NCBI GenBank assembly: GCA_002482525.1
Contig: DLGC01000010.1
Location: 140,448-204,447 of the forward strand
DNA: 64,000 nt
Direction: 5' to 3'
From: Propionibacteriaceae bacterium UBA7704
GTDB taxonomy: Bacteria; Actinomycetota; Actinomycetes; Propionibacteriales; Propionibacteriaceae
Within the stretch, counting starts at the first letter, position 1. Each line of letters opens with the position of its first letter. A model generated the notes under the pieces. The model ran no database searches and had not been told where the DNA came from. It saw only the letters and a program-made list of their open reading frames with translations. The position numbers and the translations under genes were made by a program. Positions 43,719 through 52,369 of the stretch are shown piece after piece.

Positions 43719-44018
43719 TCAGGCGCTCGGGGCGGGGAAGAACAGATCGGCCGGCGAGATCGTGCTCACCTGGGTGATCTCTGGGTCAGGGATGTAGCCG
43801 ACGGCCAGATGCGCACGCCGCACGGCTTCGGCGTCGGGACCGGTGGTGATGCAGGTGATCTTGCCTGCGTCGAGATTCACATAGCCGGTCTGCACCGAGA
43901 CCCCCTCAGCGGCGCAGGCATCGAGAAAGCCGGGCAGGAAGGCGGCCAGACCGGGAACGTCAATGCCCGTCGGGTAGGTGCCGTGGGTTTGGTCGTGGGT
44001 ATCGATGAAATAGGGCAC
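43719..44018 (-). CDS. DUF4242-like small protein
   Basis: 99 residues from GTG at 44018, which has GAGGAGG seven bases upstream. It starts with PYFIDTHDQTHGTYPTGIDV and contains ITCITTGPDAEAVRRAHLAV. The layout resembles DUF4242 proteins, one of which (Streptomyces Sco4226) binds nickel. A metal- or small-molecule-binding ferredoxin-like fold is inferred. A 12-bp hairpin lies in its leader. It is followed 17 bp later by the Crp/Fnr gene. Confidence 0.6.
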   Translation of the reverse strand: MPYFIDTHDQTHGTYPTGIDVPGLAAFLPGFLDACAAEGVSVQTGYVNLDAGKITCITTGPDAEAVRRAHLAVGYIPDPEITQVSTISPADLFFPAPSA

Positions 44019-44313
44019 GAAATCCTCCTCAAGAAGCTGCGGCGGACGCTCGTCCGCCGCAGCCCTCACGCTAGGAAGACGCCGTGGCGCGCTTCTGGAA
44101 CCTAGGTCACACTCCGTGGCCCCCAACGGTGCTTCCGTTGCAGGGTGCTACATCCTCCCCCATAGTCGGTGGACGATGCAGCACCTAGGCACTCACTCAG
44201 AGAGCAGTCGCGACGTGAGTGTGACTACGGTTCCAGACCGCTCGTGTTGAGCTTCCTAGCGTGTGGGCTGAGGTCGGCACGGTGCCGGCTTCGAACAACT
44301 CGGGAGATTCGAG
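44019..44313. promoter_or_regulatory. Divergent promoter region of the DUF4242 gene and cydAB
   Basis: 295 bp. A perfect 12-bp hairpin GCTGCGGCGGAC-GCTC-GTCCGCCGCAGC (44036-44063) lies just before the SD of the DUF4242-like gene. GTCACACTC (near 44106) and its exact reverse complement GAGTGTGAC (near 44217) sit one on each promoter side. CCTAGGTCAC (near 44101) and CCTAGGCACT (near 44184) form a direct repeat. These are candidate sites for the neighbouring Crp/Fnr regulator. Confidence 0.5.
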
Positions 44314-45771
44314 ATGAGCGCTCTGGATCTGGCGCGGTGGCAATTCGCGATCACCTCGCTGTATCACTTCGTCTTCGTCCCGCTGACGATCGGCCTGGCG
44401 CCGTTGGTCGCGGTGATGCAAACCCTCTGGCTACGCACCGGCGCCGACCACTGGCGCAGGCTGACCGATTTCTTCGGGAAGATCTTCCTGCTCAACTTCG
44501 CCATCGGCGTGGTCACCGGCATCGTGCAGGAATTCCAGTTCGGCATGAACTGGAGTGCCTACTCGGTATTCGTCGGCGACGTTTTCGGAGCTCCGCTTGC
44601 CTTGGAGGCGATGATCGCCTTCTTCATCGAGTCGGTGTTCATTGGGGTGTGGATGTTCGGCCGCAAGATCCTCTCCCCCGGGCTTCACCTGGCTTCAATC
44701 TGGCTGGTGGCGATCGCGGTCAACCTCAGTGCCTGGTTCATCTTGGCGGCCAACTCCTTCATGCAGCATCCGGTCGGTACCCACGTGAACTCGGCCAACG
44801 GACGCGCCGAGCTCGATTCGGTTTGGACGATGCTGACCTCATCCACAGCCTTGCTCACTGTGGGTCACACCATGGCCGCTGCCGGGTTGACCGCCGGCCT
44901 GTTGGTCGCCGGGGTCGGTGGCTGGTGGCTGTCGAAGCTGCTGCGCGAGAAGCGTACCGAGGAGGCCTCAGGCTACCGTCCGGCCGTCCGGCTGGGGCTG
45001 GGAGTGGCGCTGACCGCTGCCTGTTTGGTCATCGTCAGCGGTCACAGCCAGGGGCAGCTCATGGTTGCCGATCAACCGATGAAGATGGCTGCGGCCGAAG
45101 GGCTGTGCCAGACCACCGACGGCGCCAGCTTTTCGGTGGCCGCCTTCGGCGACACCTGCGAGGAGATGGCTGACACCACGTTCATCGAGATCCCCGGACT
45201 CGCCTCCTTCCTGGCCACCAATGACGCCACCGACACCCTGGCGGGGGTCAATGATCTGGCCGCCGCCCAAGCCGCCGCCTATGGCGCCTACGGATTGAAC
45301 GGCTCGGGGTACATTCCACCGATGGCAGCCACCTACTGGTCATTCCGGGCGATGATCGGCCTTGGTCTGATCGCCTTGTTGTTCGCCGCCCGTGGGTTGT
45401 GGTGCACCCGGACGAAGGCCACCGCAGCCGAACAGATCCGCTTCGGACAGATCGCACCCTGGCTCATACCGGCCCCGTACCTGGCGTCGTTGGCCGGATG
45501 GATGTTCACCGAGTTCGGCCGAGCGCCGTGGATCGTGGTACCGAACACCTCCGCCGATAGTGCCGTGCGGATGCTGATCGAGGAGGCGGCTTCTCCGTTC
45601 GTCGACGGATTCGCACTGACCACCAGCCTGGTGCTGTTCACCGCGGTGTATGGCGCCCTGGCGGCTATCTGGTTCCGGCTGGTGCGACGCGCCGTCCTCG
45701 GTGGCGCACTCGACGCCGAGCCGCCCGCGTCCGAATCCAGCGAACCCGACCACCTCGTCTTCGCGTACTGA
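44314..45771 (+). CDS. cydA: Cytochrome bd ubiquinol oxidase subunit I
   Basis: 485 residues, ~9 membrane helices. The heme-ligand regions are visible: YHFVFVPLTIG near the N-terminus (His18), GHTMAAAGLTAG, WSFRAMIGLG and GWMFTEFGRAPW. The Q-loop (residues ~255-330) is short, so this belongs to the short-Q-loop (S) type. Reduces oxygen at high affinity and supports respiration at low oxygen or under NO/sulfide stress. Confidence 0.96.
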   Translation: MSALDLARWQFAITSLYHFVFVPLTIGLAPLVAVMQTLWLRTGADHWRRLTDFFGKIFLLNFAIGVVTGIVQEFQFGMNWSAYSVFVGDVFGAPLALEAMIAFFIESVFIGVWMFGRKILSPGLHLASIWLVAIAVNLSAWFILAANSFMQHPVGTHVNSANGRAELDSVWTMLTSSTALLTVGHTMAAAGLTAGLLVAGVGGWWLSKLLREKRTEEASGYRPAVRLGLGVALTAACLVIVSGHSQGQLMVADQPMKMAAAEGLCQTTDGASFSVAAFGDTCEEMADTTFIEIPGLASFLATNDATDTLAGVNDLAAAQAAAYGAYGLNGSGYIPPMAATYWSFRAMIGLGLIALLFAARGLWCTRTKATAAEQIRFGQIAPWLIPAPYLASLAGWMFTEFGRAPWIVVPNTSADSAVRMLIEEAASPFVDGFALTTSLVLFTAVYGALAAIWFRLVRRAVLGGALDAEPPASESSEPDHLVFAY

Positions 45772-45783
45772 GAGGCCATCACC

Positions 45784-46854
45784 ATGGAACCAACTGCTCT
45801 GCAAATCGTCTGGTTCGGCATCATCGGCCTGCTCTGGGCCGGCTACTTGGTACTCGAAGGGTTCGACTTCGGCATCGGCATGCTGTTGCCCATCCTGGGA
45901 CGCAGCGACTCCGACCGCCGCACCATGATCAACGCGACCGGCCCGGTCTGGGACGGCAACCAGGTTTGGCTGATCTCGGCCGGCGGAATGATGTTCGCTG
46001 CCTTCCCGCTCTGGTACGCCTCCCTGCTGTCGGTGCTCTACCTTCCAGTGGTGCTGGTCCTGCTGTCGCTGATCGTCCGCGGGGTCGCCTTCGAGTTTCG
46101 CGCCAAGACCACCTCCGCCGCAGGCCGCCGCGCCTGGGAGTGGGTGATCGCGATCGGCTCGCTGCTCGCTGTGGTGCTGTGGGGTGCCGCCTTCGGAAAC
46201 CTGGTGGCCGGTATTGACGCCCACGCCTTGTTCGCCAATCTGGTGATCACCGATGGCAAAGCCGACCTCACCGCGTCCACCTTGGTGCCGATGCCGAGTC
46301 TGTCGGTGCTGATCAGCGCGCTGAATCCGTACGCCCTGTTCACGTCATTGACCCTGGTGGGACTTTTCGCCGCCCACGGTGCACTGTTCCTGGCACTGCG
46401 AACAAAGGGCGAGCTGCACCAGCGCGCCATGACGGCAGCCCGCGTCCTGGCACCCGTAGTGCTGCTGGTGGGTGCTGGCTGGGCGATCTGGACCCAGGTC
46501 ACGCACGGCCCGGCCTGGGGCTGGGCGGTGGTGGCTGTGGCGGCTGTCGCCCTGATCGGCCTGGTGCCGGCCACCCGCGCCGGACGCGATGGGCTGGCCT
46601 TCGCGCTCACCAGCACCGTCGCGGCCGGTGCGGTCGTGCTGATCTTCGCCTCGGTGTTCCCCAAGGTCCTGCCGATCCGACTCGATGGCGTCGACATCTC
46701 CACTGCGTTTGACACCACCATCGCGCTGGGCTCGTCGTCGGCGCCGACCCTCACGGTGATGCTGATCGTGGCGAGCATCGCGATGCCGCTGGTGATCGCC
46801 TATCAGACCGCGGCGTATCGCACCTTCAGCCGACGGCTGGGAACCACAGCCTGA
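45784..46854 (+). CDS. cydB: Cytochrome bd ubiquinol oxidase subunit II
   Basis: 356 residues, ~8 membrane helices. It has the family start LWAGYLVLEGFDFGIGMLLP and GPVWDGNQVWLISAGG. Twelve bp after cydA, with its own SD. No cydD/cydC exporter genes follow, so they must be elsewhere if present; the next gene is convergent. Confidence 0.95.
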   Translation: MEPTALQIVWFGIIGLLWAGYLVLEGFDFGIGMLLPILGRSDSDRRTMINATGPVWDGNQVWLISAGGMMFAAFPLWYASLLSVLYLPVVLVLLSLIVRGVAFEFRAKTTSAAGRRAWEWVIAIGSLLAVVLWGAAFGNLVAGIDAHALFANLVITDGKADLTASTLVPMPSLSVLISALNPYALFTSLTLVGLFAAHGALFLALRTKGELHQRAMTAARVLAPVVLLVGAGWAIWTQVTHGPAWGWAVVAVAAVALIGLVPATRAGRDGLAFALTSTVAAGAVVLIFASVFPKVLPIRLDGVDISTAFDTTIALGSSSAPTLTVMLIVASIAMPLVIAYQTAAYRTFSRRLGTTA

Positions 46855-46863
46855 TTCCCAGAG

Positions 46864-46910
46864 CCGGGCCGGGGGCCGGACGCCCGAACTGGCGCCGGAT
46901 CCCGGCCCGG
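46864..46910 (+). terminator. Stem-loop after cydB
   Basis: CCGGGCCGGG (46864-46873) pairs with CCCGGCCCGG (46901-46910), extended by inner GGCCGG/CCGG pairing. It lies 10 bases after the cydB stop, between convergent genes. High-GC stem with no U-tract. Confidence 0.55.
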
Positions 46911-46976
46911 GTTCGGTCAACAGCAGCGTCCGCACCCCGCGTGGGCGCTCGGGGACGATCTCAGCGATCCAGCGGC

Positions 46977-47588
46977 TCAGCGTGGGTCGAACTGCTGCTG
47001 GCGAAGTATGTCGCGGATCAGCTTGAGATTGGCCACCAGCTCCCGGCTCCAGCCTCGCAGCCACCGTGCCGGCGAGTGCCGCAGCGAGGTGTCACCAACA
47101 CCCCAGGCGTCCAGGTCCAGCGCGGCACAGGCGGTCAGCGTGCGCGGCAGGTGATAGCCCTGAGTCACCACCGTCAGGCGTTGCACACCGAACTCGTCGC
47201 GGGCACGACGACAGGAAGTAAAGGTGTCCAGACCCAACGGGTCCATATCGATGTGATCGGACGGAACGCCGCGCCGCTCCAAATAGGCGACCATCGTGGC
47301 TGTCTCGTCATAGAACCGGGAGCGCCCATCACCGGAGACGAGCAGCCGCTCCACCAGGCCGCGGGCGTAGAGCTGCGCGGCGACGTCCAAGCGCCCCTGC
47401 AATGCGGCCGACGGCATCAGATCGGGAAGCACCTGCGCTCCCAACACCAGCGCCACCGGCGTGGTCGGCACCGTGTCGATATCGACGATGCGCTCTGCGG
47501 CGATCAGGTGCACCGCAGCTGAGATCCCGGCAATACCCAGCCCCGCCAGCGCTGTCGCTCCGAACGCGACCCGAGCGAGTGGTCTCAC
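46977..47588 (-). CDS. DUF218 / SanA-like envelope protein
   Basis: 203 residues from GTG at 47588, overlapping the upstream stop as GTGA. An N-terminal hydrophobic helix (VAFGATALAGLGIAGISAAV) anchors a DUF218 domain (VALVLGAQVL, LQGRLDVAAQLYARG, LLVSGDGR, DPLGLDTFTSCRRA, VVTQGYHLPR). SanA of E. coli affects vancomycin sensitivity; DUF218 members act on cell-wall or envelope carbohydrates, mechanism unclear. It belongs with the polymer-synthesis genes upstream. Confidence 0.85.
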   Translation of the reverse strand: MRPLARVAFGATALAGLGIAGISAAVHLIAAERIVDIDTVPTTPVALVLGAQVLPDLMPSAALQGRLDVAAQLYARGLVERLLVSGDGRSRFYDETATMVAYLERRGVPSDHIDMDPLGLDTFTSCRRARDEFGVQRLTVVTQGYHLPRTLTACAALDLDAWGVGDTSLRHSPARWLRGWSRELVANLKLIRDILRQQQFDPR

Positions 47589-48952
47589 CCCAGGCCTCGC
47601 GTGCCTTCGGCGCCCAGGAAGCGCTGCCGTGCCCGGGCTTGCTCGATGAGCCCGGCCAGTGCGACCGATTCCTCCGGACGCAGCATGTAGCTGGTCTGTG
47701 CGCCGGCTCGGATCACTGAGGCGAATTCGGCGATCTCGTAGCGCAGCCCGTCGCCGGCGAAATCGACATAGCGGCGCTCCCGCAGACCGGGGTTCTCGTA
47801 GCGGATCTCGAAGTAGTCGGTCAGCCACCACGGTGCCGGCACGTACAGGTAGCCCTCGGTACCACCGATGATCAGCTCACCCTCGGCTTTGACTCCGATC
47901 CCGACCCGCCCCGTGCACATCCCGCCGGGGTAGCAGACTTCGATGCTGGAGAACTGCTCCACAGCATCGCGGTCACCCTTGAACGAGGTGGCGCGCACCT
48001 CGTCAGCCTCGATGCCGAAGATCTTCACTGCCGGCAGCAGCACGTAGCTGGCCAACTCCGAGATCGCGCCGCCTTCAGGGGCCTGCTGCTCACGGCCGGT
48101 CGGCACCAACTTGGTGAAGGTCGCTTCGATCGAGACCACCTGGCCGATGGTGCCGCTTTGGGCGACGGCCAACATGCGACGAAAGCCCGGCGCATAGGCG
48201 GTCTTGATGCCCTCCAGCAACACCACGCCGGCGCTCGCCGCCAGTGCATACAGTTCGGCGGTCTCGGCAGCGCTGAGGGTCAGTGGCTTCTCGCACAGGA
48301 CGTGCTTGCCGGCGGCGATGGCCTGGCGGGCGTAGTCGGCATGAGTGCCGTGCGGGGTGGCCAGGTAGACCGCATCGACCTGGTCGAGAAGTTCAGCGAA
48401 GCCAGCCGCAGCAGTGGCCAACTCATGCTTGTCGGCGAAGGCCTGGGCATGGGCCGGCGTCGGACTGTAGACCGCGTCGACACTCACCCCGCTCACAAAG
48501 CGGCTTTCCGGCACGAAGCGGGCGGCGATGCGTCCCGATCCGACCACGCCGAGGCGGATCACACCGTTGCGCTGCGCCCGCAGCTCGGTACTGGAGATGC
48601 CTTTGGTCCGGTCCAGATACACCACCCGGCAGTAGGGCGACAGGTAGTCGAACTTGCCGACCCAATCCGAACCGATCACGAACACGTCGATCTCACGGCT
48701 TTGGATGTCGTGGAGCTTTTGACCCTCATACTCCTCGACGATGATCTCGTCGGCCAGCCCGCTGCGACGCACCCCTTCCAACCGCTGGCTGAGCCCCTCT
48801 TGGACGTTGAGCTTGCCTCGAGTGGCGTCGTAGACCTCGCTGGTGACTGCGACGATCAGATAATCGCCCTGTTCACGCGCTCGCTCCAGCAGGCGTCGGT
48901 GGCCTTCGTGAAACATGTCGAAGGTGCCATAGGTGATGACCTTGGTGGTCAC
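47585..48952 (-). CDS. Fusion: glycerol-phosphate-type cytidylyltransferase plus Gfo/Idh/MocA oxidoreductase
   Basis: 455 residues from GTG at 48952; a longer GTG start at 48973 is possible. Residues ~1-130 are a TagD-type nucleotidyltransferase: TYGTFDMFHEGHRRLLERAR (HxGH), RSGLADEIIVEE, FVIGSDWVGKFDYL and ISSTELR. Residues ~132-455 are an NAD-dependent Gfo/Idh/MocA oxidoreductase (LGVVGSGRIAARFV, ATPHGTHADYARQAI, KHVLCEKPLTLS). The fusion probably reduces a sugar or ketone intermediate and activates an alcohol with CTP for a teichoic-acid-like polymer; the exact product is unknown. Next to an ABC-2 exporter and a TagF-like transferase. Confidence 0.85.
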   Translation of the reverse strand: MTTKVITYGTFDMFHEGHRRLLERAREQGDYLIVAVTSEVYDATRGKLNVQEGLSQRLEGVRRSGLADEIIVEEYEGQKLHDIQSREIDVFVIGSDWVGKFDYLSPYCRVVYLDRTKGISSTELRAQRNGVIRLGVVGSGRIAARFVPESRFVSGVSVDAVYSPTPAHAQAFADKHELATAAAGFAELLDQVDAVYLATPHGTHADYARQAIAAGKHVLCEKPLTLSAAETAELYALAASAGVVLLEGIKTAYAPGFRRMLAVAQSGTIGQVVSIEATFTKLVPTGREQQAPEGGAISELASYVLLPAVKIFGIEADEVRATSFKGDRDAVEQFSSIEVCYPGGMCTGRVGIGVKAEGELIIGGTEGYLYVPAPWWLTDYFEIRYENPGLRERRYVDFAGDGLRYEIAEFASVIRAGAQTSYMLRPEESVALAGLIEQARARQRFLGAEGTRGLG

Positions 48953-48982
48953 GAGATGCCTGCCACGTCGCACCGACTCTCT

Positions 48983-49723
48983 TTATCTGGTCGCCTCGTA
49001 GGTATCGACCACTTCTTCGGTGGGGCCGTCCATGACCAGTTCACCTTTTTCGAGCCAGATCACCCGATCGCAGGTGTCACGGATGGAGCCCATCGAGTGG
49101 GATACCAGAAACACCGTACCGGCATTGTCGCGAATCTCGCGGATGCGATCCTCGCTGCGCTGGCGGAAGCGCTTGTCGCCCACACTGAGAGCCTCGTCCA
49201 CGATCAGGATGTCGTGCTGCTTGGAGGCGGCGATCGCGAACTTCAGCCGGGCCTGCATGCCCGAGGAGTAGGTGCGCATCGGCAGATCGATGAAGTCCTT
49301 CAGCTCTGAGAACTCCACGATATGGTCGCGCAACTCGGTGATCTCATCCTTATGGAATCCCAGCGCCAAGCCACCCAGCACGATGTTTCGCTCTCCGGAG
49401 AGCTCTGGGAGCAACGCAGCGCCCACACCCAGCAGATTCGGACGCGAGCTGGCATACACTCCACCAGCGCTGGGGGGCGTCAGACCGACCATGGCTCGCA
49501 TCAGCGTTGATTTGCCCGAACCGTTGGTTCCGATCACCCCGATCGATTCGTTCTCGTAGGCAACGAAGGACACCCCTTTGAGGGCGTGCACGACCCGCAA
49601 CCCACGGGTCTTGCGCACTCGGGTCTTGGCATTGGGACGGTAGGCCTTGCCGCTGGCGTAGACCTTGTACTCCACGTGCACATCGTCGACGACGACCACG
49701 GGTTTGCGCTCATTCACGTCCAT
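48983..49723 (-). CDS. ABC-2 polysaccharide/teichoic-acid export ATPase (TagH-like)
   Basis: 246 residues. Walker A GTNGSGKSTL, signature YSSGMQARLKFAIA, Walker B ILIVDEALSVGD and switch FLVSHSMGS; these match the TagH/Wzt subgroup. It energises export of an undecaprenyl-linked envelope polymer with the permease, whose gene overlaps by 14 bases. There is no C-terminal carbohydrate-binding domain, as in a TagH truncated to its core. Confidence 0.9.
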   Translation of the reverse strand: MDVNERKPVVVVDDVHVEYKVYASGKAYRPNAKTRVRKTRGLRVVHALKGVSFVAYENESIGVIGTNGSGKSTLMRAMVGLTPPSAGGVYASSRPNLLGVGAALLPELSGERNIVLGGLALGFHKDEITELRDHIVEFSELKDFIDLPMRTYSSGMQARLKFAIAASKQHDILIVDEALSVGDKRFRQRSEDRIREIRDNAGTVFLVSHSMGSIRDTCDRVIWLEKGELVMDGPTEEVVDTYEATR

Positions 49724-50573
49724 AGCGCTCCTCAGCAGACCAAAAGAAGAGGAATCCGATGACCAGGGCCACCACAGCCCAGCCGCTCAGGTACGCCCAG
49801 AACATCGGGTTGTAGGTGAGATTGACCTCGGTAGCGCTGTCGGACATCAGCGAGTACCGGGCAATGACCAAGACCTGATACACCGGGTGCCAGTCATACA
49901 GCTGAATCACCCAGGGGTGAGACTTGAAGATCTTCGAGACATCGAAGAGCACGCCGGAGGTGTAGAACAGCAGCCGCGAGATCACCGGCAGGATCTGAGT
50001 GAGATCACGGAAGTGAACAGTCAGTCGCGCCGTCACCAGCGCGACACCGGTATTGAACATGCTGTAAAGCAACAGCAGCGGGATCAGCAGCAGCCACTTC
50101 CAGGTCGGGTAGTGACCGGCGAAGATCAGAATCGCGAACATCGCCACCATCGACAGCAGCAGGCTCAGGAACTCCTCGACCACCGTGGCCAGCGGCAACG
50201 ACAGCCGCGGGAAGGACAACGACTGCACCAGCCCGCGATTCCCGGTGATGGCTTTGGCGCCCTGCCCGAAGCAGCCGGAGAAGAAGCTGAACATGAACAC
50301 ACCGATGACCACATAGGCGGTGTACTCGGCCGGGCGGTTGTTGCCTTGCAGCACGCCGAAGATCACGCCATAGATCAGGGCATTCAATGCCGGGCGCAAG
50401 ATCAGCCAGAAGGCACCCAGCCGGTTCTGCTGGTTCTCCACCGACATCCGGTACATCGCCATGGTGGAGATGAAGTCGCGCCGCTCCCAGGTCTGCTTCA
50501 GGTAGGACCACACTCCAGGTCTGGCCCCGACCCGACGCAGGCCGTATTGGTCGGCCAGTTCGATCCGGTTCAT
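49710..50573 (-). CDS. ABC-2 polysaccharide/teichoic-acid export permease (TagG-like)
   Basis: 287 residues from ATG at 50573. Six membrane helices and the ABC-2 pattern: MAMYRMSVENQQNRLGAFWL, LIYGVIFGVLQGN, NRGLVQSLSFPRLSLPLATV, YDWHPVYQVLVIARYS. It is a TagG/Wzm-type channel for lipid-linked polymer. The operon with the ATPase and the fusion enzyme points to a CDP-polyol polymer or capsule. Confidence 0.9.
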   Translation of the reverse strand: MNRIELADQYGLRRVGARPGVWSYLKQTWERRDFISTMAMYRMSVENQQNRLGAFWLILRPALNALIYGVIFGVLQGNNRPAEYTAYVVIGVFMFSFFSGCFGQGAKAITGNRGLVQSLSFPRLSLPLATVVEEFLSLLLSMVAMFAILIFAGHYPTWKWLLLIPLLLLYSMFNTGVALVTARLTVHFRDLTQILPVISRLLFYTSGVLFDVSKIFKSHPWVIQLYDWHPVYQVLVIARYSLMSDSATEVNLTYNPMFWAYLSGWAVVALVIGFLFFWSAEERYGRE

Positions 50574-50680
50574 GCTTCTGACTGCTCCCATCGGGCGCAA
50601 CGTCTGGGACGTGCTCGCAACTCGACTCTCATCAATCGCCTGTGCGAGCTTAGTGCAAACCTCGGCACGCTGCGGTCAGC

Positions 50681-52360
50681 TCACGCCTGCCGACGGTGGG
50701 CCAGGTAATAGCCCACCAAGGATCGGCTCGACGGGTCCTGCTCTGCCAACGCCGCAGGATCGCCGGCGACGGCCGGAGCGAGCTGCAGCGCCAGTTGCTT
50801 GCCCAGTTCGACCCCCCACTGGTCGAAGCTGTTGATTCCCCACACCACTCCTTGGGTGAAGGTGATGTGTTCGTAGAGAGCGATCAGTTGCCCGACCACC
50901 GAGGGCGTCAACGCCGGGGCCATGATCGAGGTCGTCGGTCGATTGCCGGAGAACACCCGCGCCGGAACCACCGCTTCGGCCGTCCCCTCGGCGCGCACCT
51001 CCTCGACGGTCTTACCGAAGGCCAGCGCCTTGGTTTGAGCGAAGAAGTTCGCCAGGAACAACTCGTGAACATCCTGACCGCCGTCGACCAAGGGATAGGC
51101 AGGGTTGGCCACAGCCACGAAATCTGCCGGAATGAGCGCAGTTCCTTGGTGGATCAGCTGGTAGAAGGCGTGCTGGCCGTTGGTGCCGGGTTCACCCCAG
51201 AACACCTCGCCGGTGTCGGTGGCGACCGGGCGTCCGTCGCTGCGCACGCCTTTGCCGTTGGACTCCATGGTGAGCTGCTGCAGATAGGCCGCGAAGCGGT
51301 GCAATTGCTGGGCGTAGGGCAGCACGGCATGGCTGGACGCGCCGAGGAAGTTGCGGTACCACACGTTGAGCAGGCCCATCAGGGCTGGCACATTCTCTGC
51401 CAGCGGAGCGTCCTGGAAATGCCGGTCGATGGCGCGGAACCCGGCCAGGAACTCGCTGAAAGCCTGCGGACCGATGGCCACTGCGACGGACGTTCCGATC
51501 GCGGAGTCCACCGAATAGCGACCACCAACCCAATCCCAGAAGCCGAAGGCGTTGGCTGGGTCGATGCCGAACTCGGCGACCTTGTCCAAAGCGGTCGATA
51601 CCGCCACGAAATGCCGGGCAACCGCAGCGCGCGCTGAGTCAGCGTCGTCGGACACCGCCCCGATCGAGCGCAGCCCGTTCAGTAGCCAGTCGCGGGCCAG
51701 GCGGGCATTGGTGAGGGTCTCCAAGGTGGTGAAGGTCTTGGACGCCACGATGAACAGGGTGGTTTCGGGGTCCAGCCCAGCTGTCTTCTGTGCCAGATCG
51801 GTGGGGTCGATGTTGGAGACGAAACGACACTCCAGCCCCGGCTGCACAGCGGGAATCAGTGCTTCGTAGACCATCACCGGACCGAGATCGGAACCCCCGA
51901 TCCCGATATTGATGACCGTACTGATCGGCTTGCCAGTGATCCCCACCCATTGCCCACTGCGGACCTGATCGGCGAAGGCATAGATCCGGTCGAGCACCTC
52001 GTGAACCTCGACGACGACATCGGTGCCGTCGACGATCAACGAATCACTGCGTTCGCGCCGCAGCGCCGTGTGCAGTACTGAGCGGTTCTCGGTGACATTG
52101 ATTCGCTCACCGGCGAACATGGCGTCGCGGCGTCCGGGGAGATCGACCTGTTCGGCCAAGGCGATCAGCGCATCTCGGATCTCGTCGGTGAGCAGATTCT
52201 TCGACAGGTCGACGAACAGCTCGCCTGCGGTGAAGCTGAACCGCTGTGCCCGTCCGGGATCGGTGGCGAACCATTCCCTCATGTCGGGATGGAAACCGTC
52301 AGCCAGGGCACCCAAAGTGCGCCAGGCCGCGGTGGTGGTGGCATCAACCGGTGGCGTCAT
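50681..52360 (-). CDS. pgi: Glucose-6-phosphate isomerase
   Basis: 559 residues. Contains NIGIGGSDLGPVMVYEAL, the PGI signature ASKTFTTLETLTNAR and VGGRYSVDSAIGTSVAVAIG, and the C-terminal QGVVWGINSFDQWGVELGKQ. It interconverts glucose-6-P and fructose-6-P. It stands between the exporter and a TagF-like gene, 9 bp after that gene's stop, so may be transcribed with it although it is a central metabolic gene. CTGGAGGC precedes the ATG. Confidence 0.97.
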   Translation of the reverse strand: MTPPVDATTTAAWRTLGALADGFHPDMREWFATDPGRAQRFSFTAGELFVDLSKNLLTDEIRDALIALAEQVDLPGRRDAMFAGERINVTENRSVLHTALRRERSDSLIVDGTDVVVEVHEVLDRIYAFADQVRSGQWVGITGKPISTVINIGIGGSDLGPVMVYEALIPAVQPGLECRFVSNIDPTDLAQKTAGLDPETTLFIVASKTFTTLETLTNARLARDWLLNGLRSIGAVSDDADSARAAVARHFVAVSTALDKVAEFGIDPANAFGFWDWVGGRYSVDSAIGTSVAVAIGPQAFSEFLAGFRAIDRHFQDAPLAENVPALMGLLNVWYRNFLGASSHAVLPYAQQLHRFAAYLQQLTMESNGKGVRSDGRPVATDTGEVFWGEPGTNGQHAFYQLIHQGTALIPADFVAVANPAYPLVDGGQDVHELFLANFFAQTKALAFGKTVEEVRAEGTAEAVVPARVFSGNRPTTSIMAPALTPSVVGQLIALYEHITFTQGVVWGINSFDQWGVELGKQLALQLAPAVAGDPAALAEQDPSSRSLVGYYLAHRRQA

Positions 52361-52369
52361 GCCTCCAGC

